DNA of 64,000 nt from Micromonospora alfalfae (GCF_022230925.1 NZ_JAKKFH010000041.1:1-64000); one strand, 5' to 3'. Shown: positions 8,748 through 18,320, counted from the stretch's first letter. A program made the numbers and translations. The notes: a model not told the origin generated them from the sequence alone.

Positions 8748-9704
8748 TCAGGTGACGCCGCGACGCCGGTCCACCGCCACGTAGGAGCCCGGTTGACTCT
8801 TGGCCACCGTCTTCATCTCCGAGGCCACCGCTATCGCTTCGAGCGGGTCGGTGAACCGCTTGCCGGCGTCGGAGAGGGACACCCCGATGGAGAGCGTGAC
8901 CAGGGCAGCCCGCCGGATGTTGCCGCGCCGATCCTTCAACTCGACGAAGCCGCGCTCCCGGTCGGTCTGGTCGTAGAGCGTGTCGGCGGCGTTCTCGAAG
9001 TCGACGACCGCCCGGGACGTCAGTGGGCGCACCTGGTCCGGGGCGCAGACGATGACGAAGTCGTCACCGCCGACGTGACCGAGGAAGGCCGGTGGCAGGC
9101 CGACGCCCACCACCGCCCGGTGCAGGCTGCGGGCCAGCGCGGAGATGAAGTCGTCGCCACGCACGAAGCCGTACCGGTCGTTGACGCTCTTGAACCGGTC
9201 GATGTCGACGTAGCCGACGGCGTAGTCCACGCCGTTTCGGACCCGATCGCTGATCTCCCGACGGATCCGGCTGTTGCCGGGCAGCCCGGTCAGCGGGGAG
9301 ACCTCCCGGAACTCCTTGTTGCGGCGCAACGTGGACGAGACCCGGGCCACCAGCTCCGCGGTGTCGAACGGCTTGACCAGGTAGTCGTCCGCGCCGGCGC
9401 TGAGCCCGTGCACCTTGTCGACCGTCATCCCCTTGGCGGTCAGCATGATCACCGGAAGAGCGGACGTCATCGGGTCGGCGCGCAGCCGGCGGGTCAGCTC
9501 CAGCCCGTCGATCCGGGGCATCATGAGGTCGACCACCGCCAGGTCCGGCCGCTGGCGCTCGATGACCTCCAGCGCCTCCTGGCCGTCGTTGGCGTGGATC
9601 ACCTCGAAGCCGTGCAGCCGCAGGTTGAACTCGACGAACCGGGCGATGTCCTCGTCGTCGTCGACGACGAGAATGATGTCCTTGCGGTCGGCCTCGGGCT
9701 CCAC
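8748..9704 (-). CDS. response regulator with GGDEF-type output domain
   Basis: Predicted two-component output protein, 318 residues. The receiver domain (about 8-125) has the acidic pair in VVDDDEDI, the phospho-acceptor Asp59 in VVDLMMPRIDG, and Lys111 in LVKPFD. A GGDEF-type domain follows (about 137-310), with DIDRFKSVNDRYGFVRGDD and the signature GGDDF at 212-216 instead of GGDEF. No RxxD inhibitory site precedes it. It may synthesise cyclic di-GMP, but activity is uncertain given the variant signature. GTG 9704 is used because it begins one base after the rpe stop. No sensor kinase is adjacent. Confidence 0.88.
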   Translation of the reverse strand: MEPEADRKDIILVVDDDEDIARFVEFNLRLHGFEVIHANDGQEALEVIERQRPDLAVVDLMMPRIDGLELTRRLRADPMTSALPVIMLTAKGMTVDKVHGLSAGADDYLVKPFDTAELVARVSSTLRRNKEFREVSPLTGLPGNSRIRREISDRVRNGVDYAVGYVDIDRFKSVNDRYGFVRGDDFISALARSLHRAVVGVGLPPAFLGHVGGDDFVIVCAPDQVRPLTSRAVVDFENAADTLYDQTDRERGFVELKDRRGNIRRAALVTLSIGVSLSDAGKRFTDPLEAIAVASEMKTVAKSQPGSYVAVDRRRGVT

Positions 9705-9705
9705 C

Positions 9706-10386
9706 TCAGGCCCCGGGCGCCGCGCGTTCCGCCAGTGCCCGCAGGTGCCGTACCGCCTCTGCCGGGTCGGCGGCCCCGTACACGGCGGTGCCGGCCACGA
9801 ACGCGTCGGCGCCCGCCGCTGCCGCCTGCTCGATGGTGTCGGCAGCGATACCGCCGTCCACCTCGATGCGCAGCTCCAGGTGCCCGGCCGACGCGTGCCG
9901 CCGGGCCGTCCGCACCTTCTCCAGCAGCTGCGGAATGAACCGCTGCCCACCGAAACCCGCCTTGATCGTCATGATCAGCAGGGTGTCGAAGCTGGGCAAC
10001 AGGTCCAGGTAGGGCTCGATCGGGGTGTCCCGGTCGATGGCCAGGCCCGCCTTCGCACCGGCCGAACGCAGGTCCTTGGCGAGCGCCACCGGGTCGTCGG
10101 ACGCCTCCGCGTGGAAGGTGACGTTGTACGCCCCGGCGTCGGCGTACCCGGGGGCCCACCGGCGCGGGTCCTCGATCATCAGGTGCACGTCGAAGGGCAT
10201 CGCCGTGACGGCCCGCAGGCTCTGCACCACGGGCAGCCCAATGGTCAGGTTCGGCACGAAATGGTTGTCCATCACGTCGACGTGCAACCAGTCCGCGGCG
10301 TCCTCGACGGCACGGACCTCTTCGGCGAGTCGGGCGAAATCGGCGGCCAGGATGCTCGGCGCGACGATCGGCGGCGGTACGGTCAC
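9706..10386 (-). CDS. rpe: ribulose-phosphate 3-epimerase
   Basis: Pentose phosphate enzyme interconverting ribulose 5-phosphate and xylulose 5-phosphate. The 226-residue barrel shows PSILAADFARLAEEV at the start, HVDVMDNHFVPNLT with the catalytic aspartate, IKAGFGGQRF for phosphate binding, and EVDGGIAADT near the end. GTG 10386 begins the conserved N-terminus; the frame extends further upstream without similarity. Ribulose 5-phosphate is also the RibBA substrate, which fits the neighbourhood. The response regulator gene follows immediately. Confidence 0.96.
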   Translation of the reverse strand: MTVPPPIVAPSILAADFARLAEEVRAVEDAADWLHVDVMDNHFVPNLTIGLPVVQSLRAVTAMPFDVHLMIEDPRRWAPGYADAGAYNVTFHAEASDDPVALAKDLRSAGAKAGLAIDRDTPIEPYLDLLPSFDTLLIMTIKAGFGGQRFIPQLLEKVRTARRHASAGHLELRIEVDGGIAADTIEQAAAAGADAFVAGTAVYGAADPAEAVRHLRALAERAAPGA

Positions 10387-10640
10387 GGGGCCAGTGTACG
10401 AACGTGGCCACCCGCCACCCGCATCGCGGCACCTTTGGGGACGCCCTGTGACCCAGCAATGACCATTGGTGCAGAATTGGACGCTCCGGACCTCCGAATC
10501 CGGACGAACAGACATCAGCCACTGGCCGATCGACGGAAACGCGACGACACTCCAACCGGGACGGTGCCGTAGGCTGCACGCCCGCCGGGGTCTCGCCGCG
10601 GGGCGCGGCGACCGGCCGCCAGCTCCCGGGAGGGCGGACG

Positions 10641-11531
10641 ATGCGACGGTGGCTTCCAGCGCTGGTGCTGGCCAGCGTCACGACGATGCTGCTGGCCGGC
10701 TGCACGCCGGCCCGGGGCGCGGACGGTGATCTCACCGACGACTGGCCGACGCTGCGGGTTCCGAAGCCGTTCACCCCCGCCACCGACACCTGCCTGCCGC
10801 GGATCGCCACTGTCGTGCAGGCCAGCACGTACGAGACGGTGGACTGCGCACGCAACCACCTGGCCGAGACCATCCACGTCGGCACCTTCGTCGGGCCCGA
10901 CGCGCTGACCGAGGCCCGACCGGAACCCGGATCTTCGGCGCTGCGCACGGCTCGCGCCGAGTGCGACCAGCGGGCCCGGCAGGTGCTCGGCGGCGACTGG
11001 CACACGGCCCGACTCGCGCTGTCCCTCGCGTTGCCGTCCACGGCCGCCTGGGCCGGCGGCGCCCGCTGGTTCCGCTGCGACATCAGCGAGACCGGCAGCA
11101 TCGACAACACCCGCCCGGTGAACCGCACCGGCAGCCTGCGCGGCGCGTTGATCGGCGACACGCCGCTGACGCACCGCTGCTTCGACCCCAAGCTGATCGG
11201 CGACAACCTCAACTACATGGCGCCGGTGCTCTGCACCGAGCCGCACCGCGCCGAGTTCGTTGGCGTCTACGAGGAACGTGACATGAGCTGGGCGGAGTTC
11301 GCCAAGTCCGCCGAACAGGCCCACCAGCGCTGCATGGCGCTGATCGCCGAGTACGCCGCGGTGCCCAACAACAGCGAGCTGCCGTACCGGGCCGGGTCCA
11401 TCTACTACCCGCCGTCGCAGCGGGAGTGGGAGGAGGGCGACCGTGGAGTGCGCTGTTTCCTGTGGAGCGACGACCGCAAACTCACCCGCTCGATGCGCGG
11501 CGCCGGTCCCGAGGGACTGCCCGCGATCTGA
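10641..11531 (+). CDS. septum-formation-family lipoprotein, first of a tandem pair
   Basis: Predicted secreted lipoprotein of 296 residues. The signal MRRWLPALVLASVTTMLLAGC ends in a lipobox cysteine. The rest has spaced cysteines and conserved short blocks such as RCFDPKLIGDN, EFVGVYEE and YRAGSIYYPP, which match the actinobacterial 'septum formation' domain family as I remember it. The biochemical role is unknown. The next gene is a paralogue of identical length. A GGGAGG ribosome site precedes the ATG. Confidence 0.75.
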   Translation: MRRWLPALVLASVTTMLLAGCTPARGADGDLTDDWPTLRVPKPFTPATDTCLPRIATVVQASTYETVDCARNHLAETIHVGTFVGPDALTEARPEPGSSALRTARAECDQRARQVLGGDWHTARLALSLALPSTAAWAGGARWFRCDISETGSIDNTRPVNRTGSLRGALIGDTPLTHRCFDPKLIGDNLNYMAPVLCTEPHRAEFVGVYEERDMSWAEFAKSAEQAHQRCMALIAEYAAVPNNSELPYRAGSIYYPPSQREWEEGDRGVRCFLWSDDRKLTRSMRGAGPEGLPAI

Positions 11532-11613
11532 GCATCGTTGCCGTATGCTGCTGCGCCGTGGCGCTATCGACCGGCCGGGTCCGGTCGGGGGCCAGCAGCG
11601 GCGGGAGGTCGGG

Positions 11614-12504
11614 ATGCGACGGTGGCTGGCGGCGTTCGCCGGGGGTGGGGCGCTGGCCCTGGCGCTGGCCGGGTGCGGCGCACCCGCCGGCATCGACAGT
11701 GACCTCATCGACGACTGGCCGGCGCCCGTCGCGGCGCAGCAGTTCGTCCCCGCTGCCGACGTCTGCCACCAGAGCTCCCAGCAGGTCGGCTTCCTGACCG
11801 GCTACAACCCGACGGCGTGCACCGAGGCGCACCGGGTGGAGACCATGCACGTCGGCACCCTCACCGGCCCGGGCGCCGACGGCGGCACGCCCCCGCAGCC
11901 CGGCTCGGCCGGCATGCGGGCCGCGCAGACCGGGTGCGACACGGCTGTCAACAAGGCGGTGGGGGCCGACTGGCGTTCCGGGCGACTCGGCCTGACCGTC
12001 GTGCTGCCGTCGCCGCAGGCCTGGTCGGGCGGAGCCCGCTGGTACCGCTGCGACGTCACCGAGATCGCCAGCATCGACGACACGGCGGTCGACCTGCGCA
12101 CCGGCACCCTCCGGGGCGCGCTGTCCGGAGCGGCCCCGCTGGCGTACCGCTGCTTCAACCCGAAGCTGGTGAAGGACGACATCGACGAGATGGTGCCGGT
12201 CTCCTGCACCGCGAAGCACCACGCCGAGTTCGTCGGCGTCTGGCAGGCGCCGGACACCAGCTACGCCGAGTTCACCCGCAGCACCAAGCGGACCCACCGG
12301 GCCTGCCAGACGATGATCGCCAAGTACGCCAAGGTTCCGGACAACTCCCAGCTCGACTTCCGCGCCGGCACGATCTACTACCAGCCGTACGAGGAGGAGT
12401 GGCGCAACGGGAACCGGGGCGTGCAGTGCTTCCTCTGGATCTCCGACCGGAACCTGACCCGCTCGATGAAGAACGCCGGCACCAAGGGCCTCCCGGTCAC
12501 CTAG
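11614..12504 (+). CDS. septum-formation-family lipoprotein, second of a tandem pair
   Basis: Paralogue of the preceding gene, also 296 residues. It has the lipoprotein signal MRRWLAAFAGGG...LAGC and the same blocks (RCFNPKLVKDD, EFVGVWQAP, FRAGTIYYQPY, NRGVQCFLW). Cysteine positions are conserved, suggesting shared disulfides. ATG 11614 was chosen because the signal starts there and GGGAGG lies upstream. The 82-base gap suggests either one transcript or a separate promoter. Function unknown; tandem duplication is clear. Confidence 0.75.
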   Translation: MRRWLAAFAGGGALALALAGCGAPAGIDSDLIDDWPAPVAAQQFVPAADVCHQSSQQVGFLTGYNPTACTEAHRVETMHVGTLTGPGADGGTPPQPGSAGMRAAQTGCDTAVNKAVGADWRSGRLGLTVVLPSPQAWSGGARWYRCDVTEIASIDDTAVDLRTGTLRGALSGAAPLAYRCFNPKLVKDDIDEMVPVSCTAKHHAEFVGVWQAPDTSYAEFTRSTKRTHRACQTMIAKYAKVPDNSQLDFRAGTIYYQPYEEEWRNGNRGVQCFLWISDRNLTRSMKNAGTKGLPVT

Positions 12505-12547
12505 GGCCTGTGTCAAAGCCCTCGGTCGAGCCGAGCGTGAACGCACG

Positions 12548-12579
12548 GCGTCCGGCCGGTCGGCTGACCGGCCGGACGC
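12548..12579. terminator. 14-bp perfect hairpin between convergent genes
   Basis: Bases 12548-12561 and 12566-12579 are perfect reverse complements with a GGCT loop. The lipoprotein pair and rsmB converge here, so a bidirectional terminator is likely. Confidence 0.7.
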
Positions 12580-12589
12580 ATGGAACAGA

Positions 12590-14026
12590 TCAGCCTCGGC
12601 GCAGGACGGCGAGGAACATCGCGTCGGTGCCGTGGCGGTGTGGCCAGAGCTGCACTGTCGGCCCGTCACCGAGACCGGGCATGCCGGCCGGCAGCAGCGG
12701 GCGGGCGTCCACGAAGTCCACCGGAACCCCGCTACGGCGGGCCGCCTCGGTCACCGTCACGTGCGTCTCGACGGTGTGCGGCGAACAGGTGACATAGGCG
12801 ACCAGGCCACCCGGGCGGACCGCCCGCAGCGCCGCGCCGAGCAGTTCCCGTTGCAGCCGGGTCAGCGGCGGCAGGTCGGACGGTTGGCGACGCCAGCGCG
12901 ACTCCGGCCGACGACGCAGCGACCCCAGCCCGGTACACGGCGCGTCGACAAGCACCCTGTCGAAGTGCTGCTCCGGCAGTTTCGGGTCGCCGCCGACCTC
13001 ACGGCCGTCCATGGTCAGCACGGCCACCGGCAGGTCCCGGGTCGCCAGGGAGACCAGCCGGGCGCGGTGCTCGGCCACCTCCACCGCTGTCACCCGGGCA
13101 CCCCGCTGCGCGGCCAACGCGCCGAGCAGCCCGGCCTTGCCACCCGGGCCGGCGCACAGGTCCAGCCACCGTCCGTCCGGGCCGTCCAGCGGCGCGTCGG
13201 CGAGCGCGGTGGCCACCAACTGGGAGCCCTCGTCCTGGACGTGGGCCCGGCCGTCGACCACCGCCGGGATGTCGCCCGGCGACCCGCCGGGCAGATAGAC
13301 GGCGTACGGCGAGAAGGCACCCGGCGCACCACCGACCTGGTCGGCTAGCTCGACCGGGTCGATCAGGCCGGGCCGGGCGCACAGGTGCACCGGCGGGCGC
13401 TCATTGTCCTCGATCAGGAGACGCTCCGTCTCACCCAGATCGCCGCCGAGCGCCTCGGAGAAGGCCCGCACGATCCACTGCGGGTGGCTGTACGCCAGCG
13501 CGAGGTGCCCGACCGGGTCGGTCTCCATCGGTGGAGCGAGCTTCGCCACCCAGGCGTCCGCGTCACGGGTGGACACCTCGCGCAGCACCGCGTTGGCGAA
13601 ACCGGTGGCGCCCGGTGCTACCGAACGGACCAGATCCACAGTCGAGGAGACAGCGGCGTGCGGGGGCACCCGGGTGTGCAGGAGTTGGTACGCCCCGAGC
13701 CGCAGCGCGTCGCGTACCGGCGGGTCGATCCGGGCCACGTCCCGGCCGGCAGCGTCGGTCAGGATCGCGTCCAACGTGCCCAGGTGGCGCAGGGTGCCGT
13801 AGGTCAGCTCGGTGGCGAAGGCCGCGTCCCGACCGAACAACCCCTCTTCCCGCAGGATGATGGGCAGCACCAGGTTGGCGAACGCGTCGTCCCGGTGCAC
13901 CGCCGCCACCGCCTCGTACGCGGCGCGGCGCGGTCGGTCCAGCGGTGGTCGGACCGGACGCCGGTCCCCGCCACGGCCGGTCGACGGGCCGGAGCGCGTC
14001 GGTCGGGTTCCCTCCGGTGCCGTCAC
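12590..14026 (-). CDS. rsmB: 16S rRNA cytosine-967 C5-methyltransferase family (RsmB)
   Basis: RNA methyltransferase of the NOL1/NOP2/Sun family. A NusB-like RNA-binding domain spans about 40-170. The methyltransferase follows with the SAM motif LDLCAGPGGKAGLLGAL, the DAPCTGLGSLRRRPES motif and the catalytic YVTCSPHTVE cysteine. Length 478 is near the family average; the first 30 residues are an arginine- and proline-rich extension. The GTG start overlaps the fmt TGA as GTGA. fmt-rsmB coupling is common. Confidence 0.93.
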   Translation of the reverse strand: MTAPEGTRPTRSGPSTGRGGDRRPVRPPLDRPRRAAYEAVAAVHRDDAFANLVLPIILREEGLFGRDAAFATELTYGTLRHLGTLDAILTDAAGRDVARIDPPVRDALRLGAYQLLHTRVPPHAAVSSTVDLVRSVAPGATGFANAVLREVSTRDADAWVAKLAPPMETDPVGHLALAYSHPQWIVRAFSEALGGDLGETERLLIEDNERPPVHLCARPGLIDPVELADQVGGAPGAFSPYAVYLPGGSPGDIPAVVDGRAHVQDEGSQLVATALADAPLDGPDGRWLDLCAGPGGKAGLLGALAAQRGARVTAVEVAEHRARLVSLATRDLPVAVLTMDGREVGGDPKLPEQHFDRVLVDAPCTGLGSLRRRPESRWRRQPSDLPPLTRLQRELLGAALRAVRPGGLVAYVTCSPHTVETHVTVTEAARRSGVPVDFVDARPLLPAGMPGLGDGPTVQLWPHRHGTDAMFLAVLRRG

Positions 14027-14949
14027 GCGAAGTCCTCTCCAGTGCCGACCCGGACGCCGCGCGCCCAGTCGGTAGCGTCCATCGCCCGCTTGCCCGCGGC
14101 GCGGACCTCGCCGAGACGTACCGGCACTGTCGCCGTGCCGGCCAGCACCCGGGACTTCTCCACCAGCAACTCCCCCGGCTTCAGCTCGGGGCCGTCGGGC
14201 ACCGGGACGACCGGGCCGAGTTTCACCCGCTCGTCGCGGAACGTGGTCCAGCCACCCGGAGCGGGCGTGCAGGCCCGGATCCGCCGGTCCACGGCGAAGG
14301 CCGGGTCGCTCCAGCGCACCCGCGCGTCATCCACTGTCAGCTTCGGCGCCAGCGACACCCCGTCGGCCGGCTGCGGCTCGGCGCGGGCGGTGCCGTCGGC
14401 GATCGCGTCGAGCACCGCCACCAGCAGCCCGGCGCCGGAATCGGCGAGCCGCCCCAGCAGGTCGCCTGAGGTGTCGGTGGCGCGGATCTCGTCGGTCAGC
14501 GTGCCGTAGACCGGGCCGGTGTCCAGGCCCTCCTCCAACTGGAAGACGCTGGCCCCGGTCAGCTCGTCACCGTGCAGCACGGCGTGCTGCACGGGTGCGG
14601 CGCCACGCCACGCGGGCAGCAGGGAGAAGTGCAGGTTGATCCAGCCGTGCCGGGGGATCTCCAGGGCCGCCGGCGGCACCAGCGCGCCGTAGGCGACCAC
14701 CGGCACGCAGTCCGGCTCCAACTCGCGCAGCCGGTCGAGGAACTCCGGCTCGCGGGGGCGGGCCGGTGTGAGCACCTCGACGCCGTGCTCGTCGGCCCAC
14801 GCGCCGACCGGCGAGCGGGACAGGCCCCGCCCACGCCCGGCGGGCGCGTCGGGTCGGGTGACCACTGCCACCAGCTCGTGTCGGGAGGCGGCGACGGCGG
14901 CCAGGGCGGGAACGGCGACGGCCGGCGTACCGGCGAAGATCACGCGCAT
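14023..14949 (-). CDS. fmt: methionyl-tRNA formyltransferase
   Basis: Formylates initiator Met-tRNA using 10-formyltetrahydrofolate. The N-terminal domain starts MRVIFAGTPAVAVPAL and has the catalytic Asn and His in WINLHFSLLPAWRG plus the aspartate in EEGLDTGPVYG. The C-terminal RNA-binding domain covers about 205-308. The protein is 308 residues as expected. ATG 14949 begins five bases upstream of the def stop's mirror position, so def and fmt are nearly contiguous and rsmB follows with an overlap. Confidence 0.96.
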   Translation of the reverse strand: MRVIFAGTPAVAVPALAAVAASRHELVAVVTRPDAPAGRGRGLSRSPVGAWADEHGVEVLTPARPREPEFLDRLRELEPDCVPVVAYGALVPPAALEIPRHGWINLHFSLLPAWRGAAPVQHAVLHGDELTGASVFQLEEGLDTGPVYGTLTDEIRATDTSGDLLGRLADSGAGLLVAVLDAIADGTARAEPQPADGVSLAPKLTVDDARVRWSDPAFAVDRRIRACTPAPGGWTTFRDERVKLGPVVPVPDGPELKPGELLVEKSRVLAGTATVPVRLGEVRAAGKRAMDATDWARGVRVGTGEDFA

Positions 14950-14954
14950 CCGGG

Positions 14955-15512
14955 TCAGCGCCCCAGACCGAAGGGGTCGCTGATGTGCGGGCTGAGCTTG
15001 ACGGTGGGCGGGGCCGCCGCGTCGTACCACTCGGCCTGGCGGATCGCCTTCATGGCTTCCTTGCGCCCCTCCGGGTCCAGTCGGTCCAGGAAGAGCACCC
15101 CGTCGAGGTGGTCGGTCTCGTGCTGCACGCAGCGCGCCATCAGGCCGGTGCCGACGATCTGCATAGGGTCGCCGAACGAGCTGAAGCCCTTGGCGACGAC
15201 GTTCTGCCGACGTTTGGTGTCGAAGTAGAGCCCGGGGATGGACAGGCAGCCCTCTGGGCCGTCCTGCTCCTCCTCGTCGGGGAACTCCAGCACCGGGTTG
15301 ATCAGGTGCCCGAGGACGTCGTCGACGTCGAAGGTGAACACCCGTAGGCTCACACCGAGCTGCGGCGCGGCCAGGCCGGCGCCGTTCTGCTCACGCATCG
15401 TGTCGGTGAGGTCGGCGACGAGCCGACGTAGCTCGGCGTCGAAGTCGACCACCGGATCGGCCGGCGTGCGCAGCACCGGATCCCCAAACAGACGGATGGG
15501 CTGGACGGTCAC
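14955..15512 (-). CDS. def: peptide deformylase
   Basis: Removes the N-formyl group from nascent proteins. The 185-residue enzyme carries all three family motifs: GAGLAAPQLG, EGCLSIPG with the metal-binding cysteine, and QHETDHLDGVLF with the two histidines and the catalytic glutamate. Start is GTG. It is directly upstream of fmt, so formylation and deformylation genes share a transcript. Confidence 0.97.
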   Translation of the reverse strand: MTVQPIRLFGDPVLRTPADPVVDFDAELRRLVADLTDTMREQNGAGLAAPQLGVSLRVFTFDVDDVLGHLINPVLEFPDEEEQDGPEGCLSIPGLYFDTKRRQNVVAKGFSSFGDPMQIVGTGLMARCVQHETDHLDGVLFLDRLDPEGRKEAMKAIRQAEWYDAAAPPTVKLSPHISDPFGLGR

Positions 15513-15597
15513 GCGGGACGGCTCCTTCTTCGGGTGGACGAGCGGTGCCGTACCAGTCTACGGAGTGCCCGGCCGGACACCGGGCGGCGCACCTCGC

Positions 15598-18081
15598 TCA
15601 ACCACCGCCGGTGTGCCCAGCGTCACCGGCGGACTCCCCGGCCAACAGCTCCCGCACCCGCTCGGCGTCCGGGTGGCCGAGATCGTCGAGGATGACCAGT
15701 GCCCGCCGCCAGGTGCGCGCGGCGCCGGCCGCGTCCCCCACCGCCTGCCGGCTCTCGCCGAGCCGCGACAGGGTGTCCGCCTCGTCGTAGCGGTCGCTGA
15801 CCCGCCGGTACAGCCCGAGGGCCCGCTGGAAACAGCGGATCGCGGCCCGGTGGTCGGCCAGTCGGGCGTGGATGAAGCCGAGGCTGTCCCAGGTGTTCGC
15901 CTCGCCGTGCCGGTCGCCCGTCGTCCGCAGCAGCGCCAACGCCTCCCGGCAGTGCCCGAGCGCCGGCTCGTACTGGCCGAGCTGGGCGTACGCCCACCCC
16001 ACCGCGTTGCGGGCGCTGGCCTCCCCGGCGACGTGCCCGGAGGCCCGGTACAGCGCCAGCGCCCGCTCGCTCTGCTCCAGGGACTCGGCGTGCCGACCGA
16101 GCCCGTCGAGCATCGCGCCGAACGCCCGGTGGGTGCGGGCCTGCCCGGTGTGGTCAGCCAGCTCCGCGAAGATCACCAGGGCCTGCCGGTAGTTCCTCGC
16201 CGCCTCGTTCACCCGGCCCAGGCGGGACAGCACCCGGGCGAGGTCGCGGTGGGCGTTCGCCTGCCCCTGTCGGTCGCCGGCCCGCTGCGCCCCGGCCAGG
16301 GCGTTGCGCTGGGCCACGGCCAGGTCCGGCCACCGCCCTCGGCGTTGCAGGAAGTCCACAAGTGTCCAGGCCAGCTGCCACGCATGGCAGTCGAACCCGA
16401 CCCGTCTCGCGTGGGCGACCGCCGCCAGCAGCACCGGGTACTCGACGCTGAACCAGGCGAGCGCCTGATTGAGGTCGGCGATCTCCTCGGGGAGCACACC
16501 CGGCGCGGCGGCGGTGAGGGTGACCGGGTCCCGTCCCGGTTGCAGCAGCAGCGCCGCCGCGTGCGCGGTGTGCAGGTAGTGGTCCAGCCCACGCCGGATC
16601 GTGGCCCGCCGGACCCCCTCCGGTTCGAGGCGTTCGACCTGCTCGGCCGCGTACGCCCGGAGCAGGTCGTGCGCGCCGAACCGGCCGGGGGCGTGCTCGG
16701 TGACGAGGTGCGCGTGGGCCAGCTCGGCCAGCAGTCGGGGCACCTGGGCCCGAGGCAGCCCGGCCAGACTGGCCGCCGCGGCGAACCCGATGTCCGGTCC
16801 GGGATGGCAGCCGAAGAGCCGGAACAGGCGGGCCGCCGCCGGGGTCAGGCTCCGGTACGACCAGGAGAAGACGGCCTGCACGTCGGTGCCGGCGTCCCCT
16901 CCGTCGAACGAGTCGAGTGGTCGCGGCGCCGCCCGCAGTTCGGCCGCGAGGGTGGCCAGCGGGAACGTCGGCTTCTCCGCGGCTCTCGCGGCGAGCACTG
17001 CCAGCGCCAGCGGCAGCCGCGCACACCGCTCGATGATCTCGTCCACCGCCTGCGGCTCGGCCGCCAACCGGTCCGTGCCGAGCCGCCGGGCCAACAGTTG
17101 CCAGGCCTCGGCGGCGCTGAGCAGGTCGACGCCGATCGGCCGGGCGCCTTCGGCGGCGATCAGCCCGGCGAGCCGGTTGCGGCTGGTTACCAGGACCAGG
17201 CAGGTCGGGCTGCCGACCAGCAGGGGTCGGATCTGGTCGGCGTCACGGGCGTTGTCCAGCAGCACCAGCATCCGGCGGCCGGCGAGCAGGCTGCGGTAGA
17301 GGCCCACCTGCGCGGGCAGGTGGGTGGGGATGCGCTCGGGCGGCACCTCGAGTGCCTCCAGGAAACCGCGGACCGCCTCGACGGCCGTCACCACAGTTCC
17401 GGTGGCGTCGAACCCGCGCAGGTCGACGTAGAGCTGGCCGTCCGGGAAGCGATCGGCGACCCGGTGCGCGAAGTTCACGGCGAGGGTCGTCTTGCCGACC
17501 CCGGCCGTACCGGACAACGTCATGACGGTGACCGACGCCACGCCGTCGTCCTCGGACCCCCCGGCGCGAGCGCATGCGTCGTCGAGCTGGGCGAGTTGGG
17601 CCGCACGCCCGACGAACCCGGGCAGCGCCGGGGGCAGTTGGCGGGGTGTCGGGAACCGGTGAAGCGTGGCGTCGGCGCCTGGGCCGCCGGCCCTGGCCCG
17701 CGCCGCCGCCCGCCGGGTGGTGGCCCGGTCGCGGTTCGGGCTGCGACGCCGCTCCTCGACCCGGTCCCGCGCCGTGGCCAGCACCCCCTGTTCGGCGGGG
17801 GTGGCCCCGAGCAGTCGGATGAGAGCGTCGAACCGTTCCGGCGGCGGCAGGATGTTGCCGGCGAAGTACTCGCCGATGATCCCGCGCGACCAGCCGGTCT
17901 TCGCGGCCAACTGCCGGTACGTCAGCAGGGTCTCGCCCTGCTGACGGGCTTCTCGGCGGCGTAGCTGGCGCAGCAGTCCGGCCAACTCGGGCAGTGTCTG
18001 CGCCTCGGTGCCGGCGCGGGCCAACTCGGGTGACCCATGTGACGTCTGATGAGTGCCGGAAGGTATCCACTGCTCAGACAT
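15598..18081 (-). CDS. HTH / NB-ARC / TPR transcriptional regulator (AfsR/SARP-like architecture without BTAD start)
   Basis: Large predicted regulator of 827 residues. An XRE-like helix-turn-helix lies at about 33-95 (LTYRQLAAKTGWSRGIIGEY). The STAND NTPase follows, with Walker A GTAGVGKTT at 191-199, LVLLDNARDADQ as Walker B, and LPLALAVLAARA as the GLPL motif. The C-terminal half has tetratricopeptide-like repeats rich in A-x-G-x-Y (about 520-820). ATG 18081 has a GGGGGT site upstream; the frame extends to 18333 without a domain. It is divergent from the protease gene. NB-ARC switches usually respond to a ligand, which is unknown here. Confidence 0.9.
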   Translation of the reverse strand: MSEQWIPSGTHQTSHGSPELARAGTEAQTLPELAGLLRQLRRREARQQGETLLTYRQLAAKTGWSRGIIGEYFAGNILPPPERFDALIRLLGATPAEQGVLATARDRVEERRRSPNRDRATTRRAAARARAGGPGADATLHRFPTPRQLPPALPGFVGRAAQLAQLDDACARAGGSEDDGVASVTVMTLSGTAGVGKTTLAVNFAHRVADRFPDGQLYVDLRGFDATGTVVTAVEAVRGFLEALEVPPERIPTHLPAQVGLYRSLLAGRRMLVLLDNARDADQIRPLLVGSPTCLVLVTSRNRLAGLIAAEGARPIGVDLLSAAEAWQLLARRLGTDRLAAEPQAVDEIIERCARLPLALAVLAARAAEKPTFPLATLAAELRAAPRPLDSFDGGDAGTDVQAVFSWSYRSLTPAAARLFRLFGCHPGPDIGFAAAASLAGLPRAQVPRLLAELAHAHLVTEHAPGRFGAHDLLRAYAAEQVERLEPEGVRRATIRRGLDHYLHTAHAAALLLQPGRDPVTLTAAAPGVLPEEIADLNQALAWFSVEYPVLLAAVAHARRVGFDCHAWQLAWTLVDFLQRRGRWPDLAVAQRNALAGAQRAGDRQGQANAHRDLARVLSRLGRVNEAARNYRQALVIFAELADHTGQARTHRAFGAMLDGLGRHAESLEQSERALALYRASGHVAGEASARNAVGWAYAQLGQYEPALGHCREALALLRTTGDRHGEANTWDSLGFIHARLADHRAAIRCFQRALGLYRRVSDRYDEADTLSRLGESRQAVGDAAGAARTWRRALVILDDLGHPDAERVRELLAGESAGDAGHTGGG

Positions 18082-18320
18082 GCGACCCCCACCCCGGTCA
18101 TCCGGCCCCCCGGATGCGCACGGGCAGGGTAATTCCGGCCCCGCGCCGCTCGATAGATGGTTGCCAATGTATGACAGTTCCACTACGGACGGTTTCCCCG
18201 TCCGGCGGTGTCCAACGGTGTCCAGGCCCGTCCAGGATCCGTCCCGAGGCGTCGACACCAGTGCCACCGTCCTGGTGCGGGCCCGGCCCGCTCCACGACA
18301 CCTGGGGGAAGAGGTACCCG
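18082..18320. promoter_or_regulatory. divergent intergenic region between regulator and protease
   Basis: A 239-base gap between divergently transcribed genes, likely holding both promoters. It contains a run with repeated GTCC and CGGTGTCCA units (for example CGGTGTCCAACGGTGTCCAG near 18206). No confident minus-10 or minus-35 box can be assigned. Confidence 0.35.

Noticed and set aside
15238..17964. 908-residue plus-strand open frame
   Set aside because: It is antisense to def and the NB-ARC regulator, with arginine-, glycine- and proline-rich translation typical of a shadow frame.
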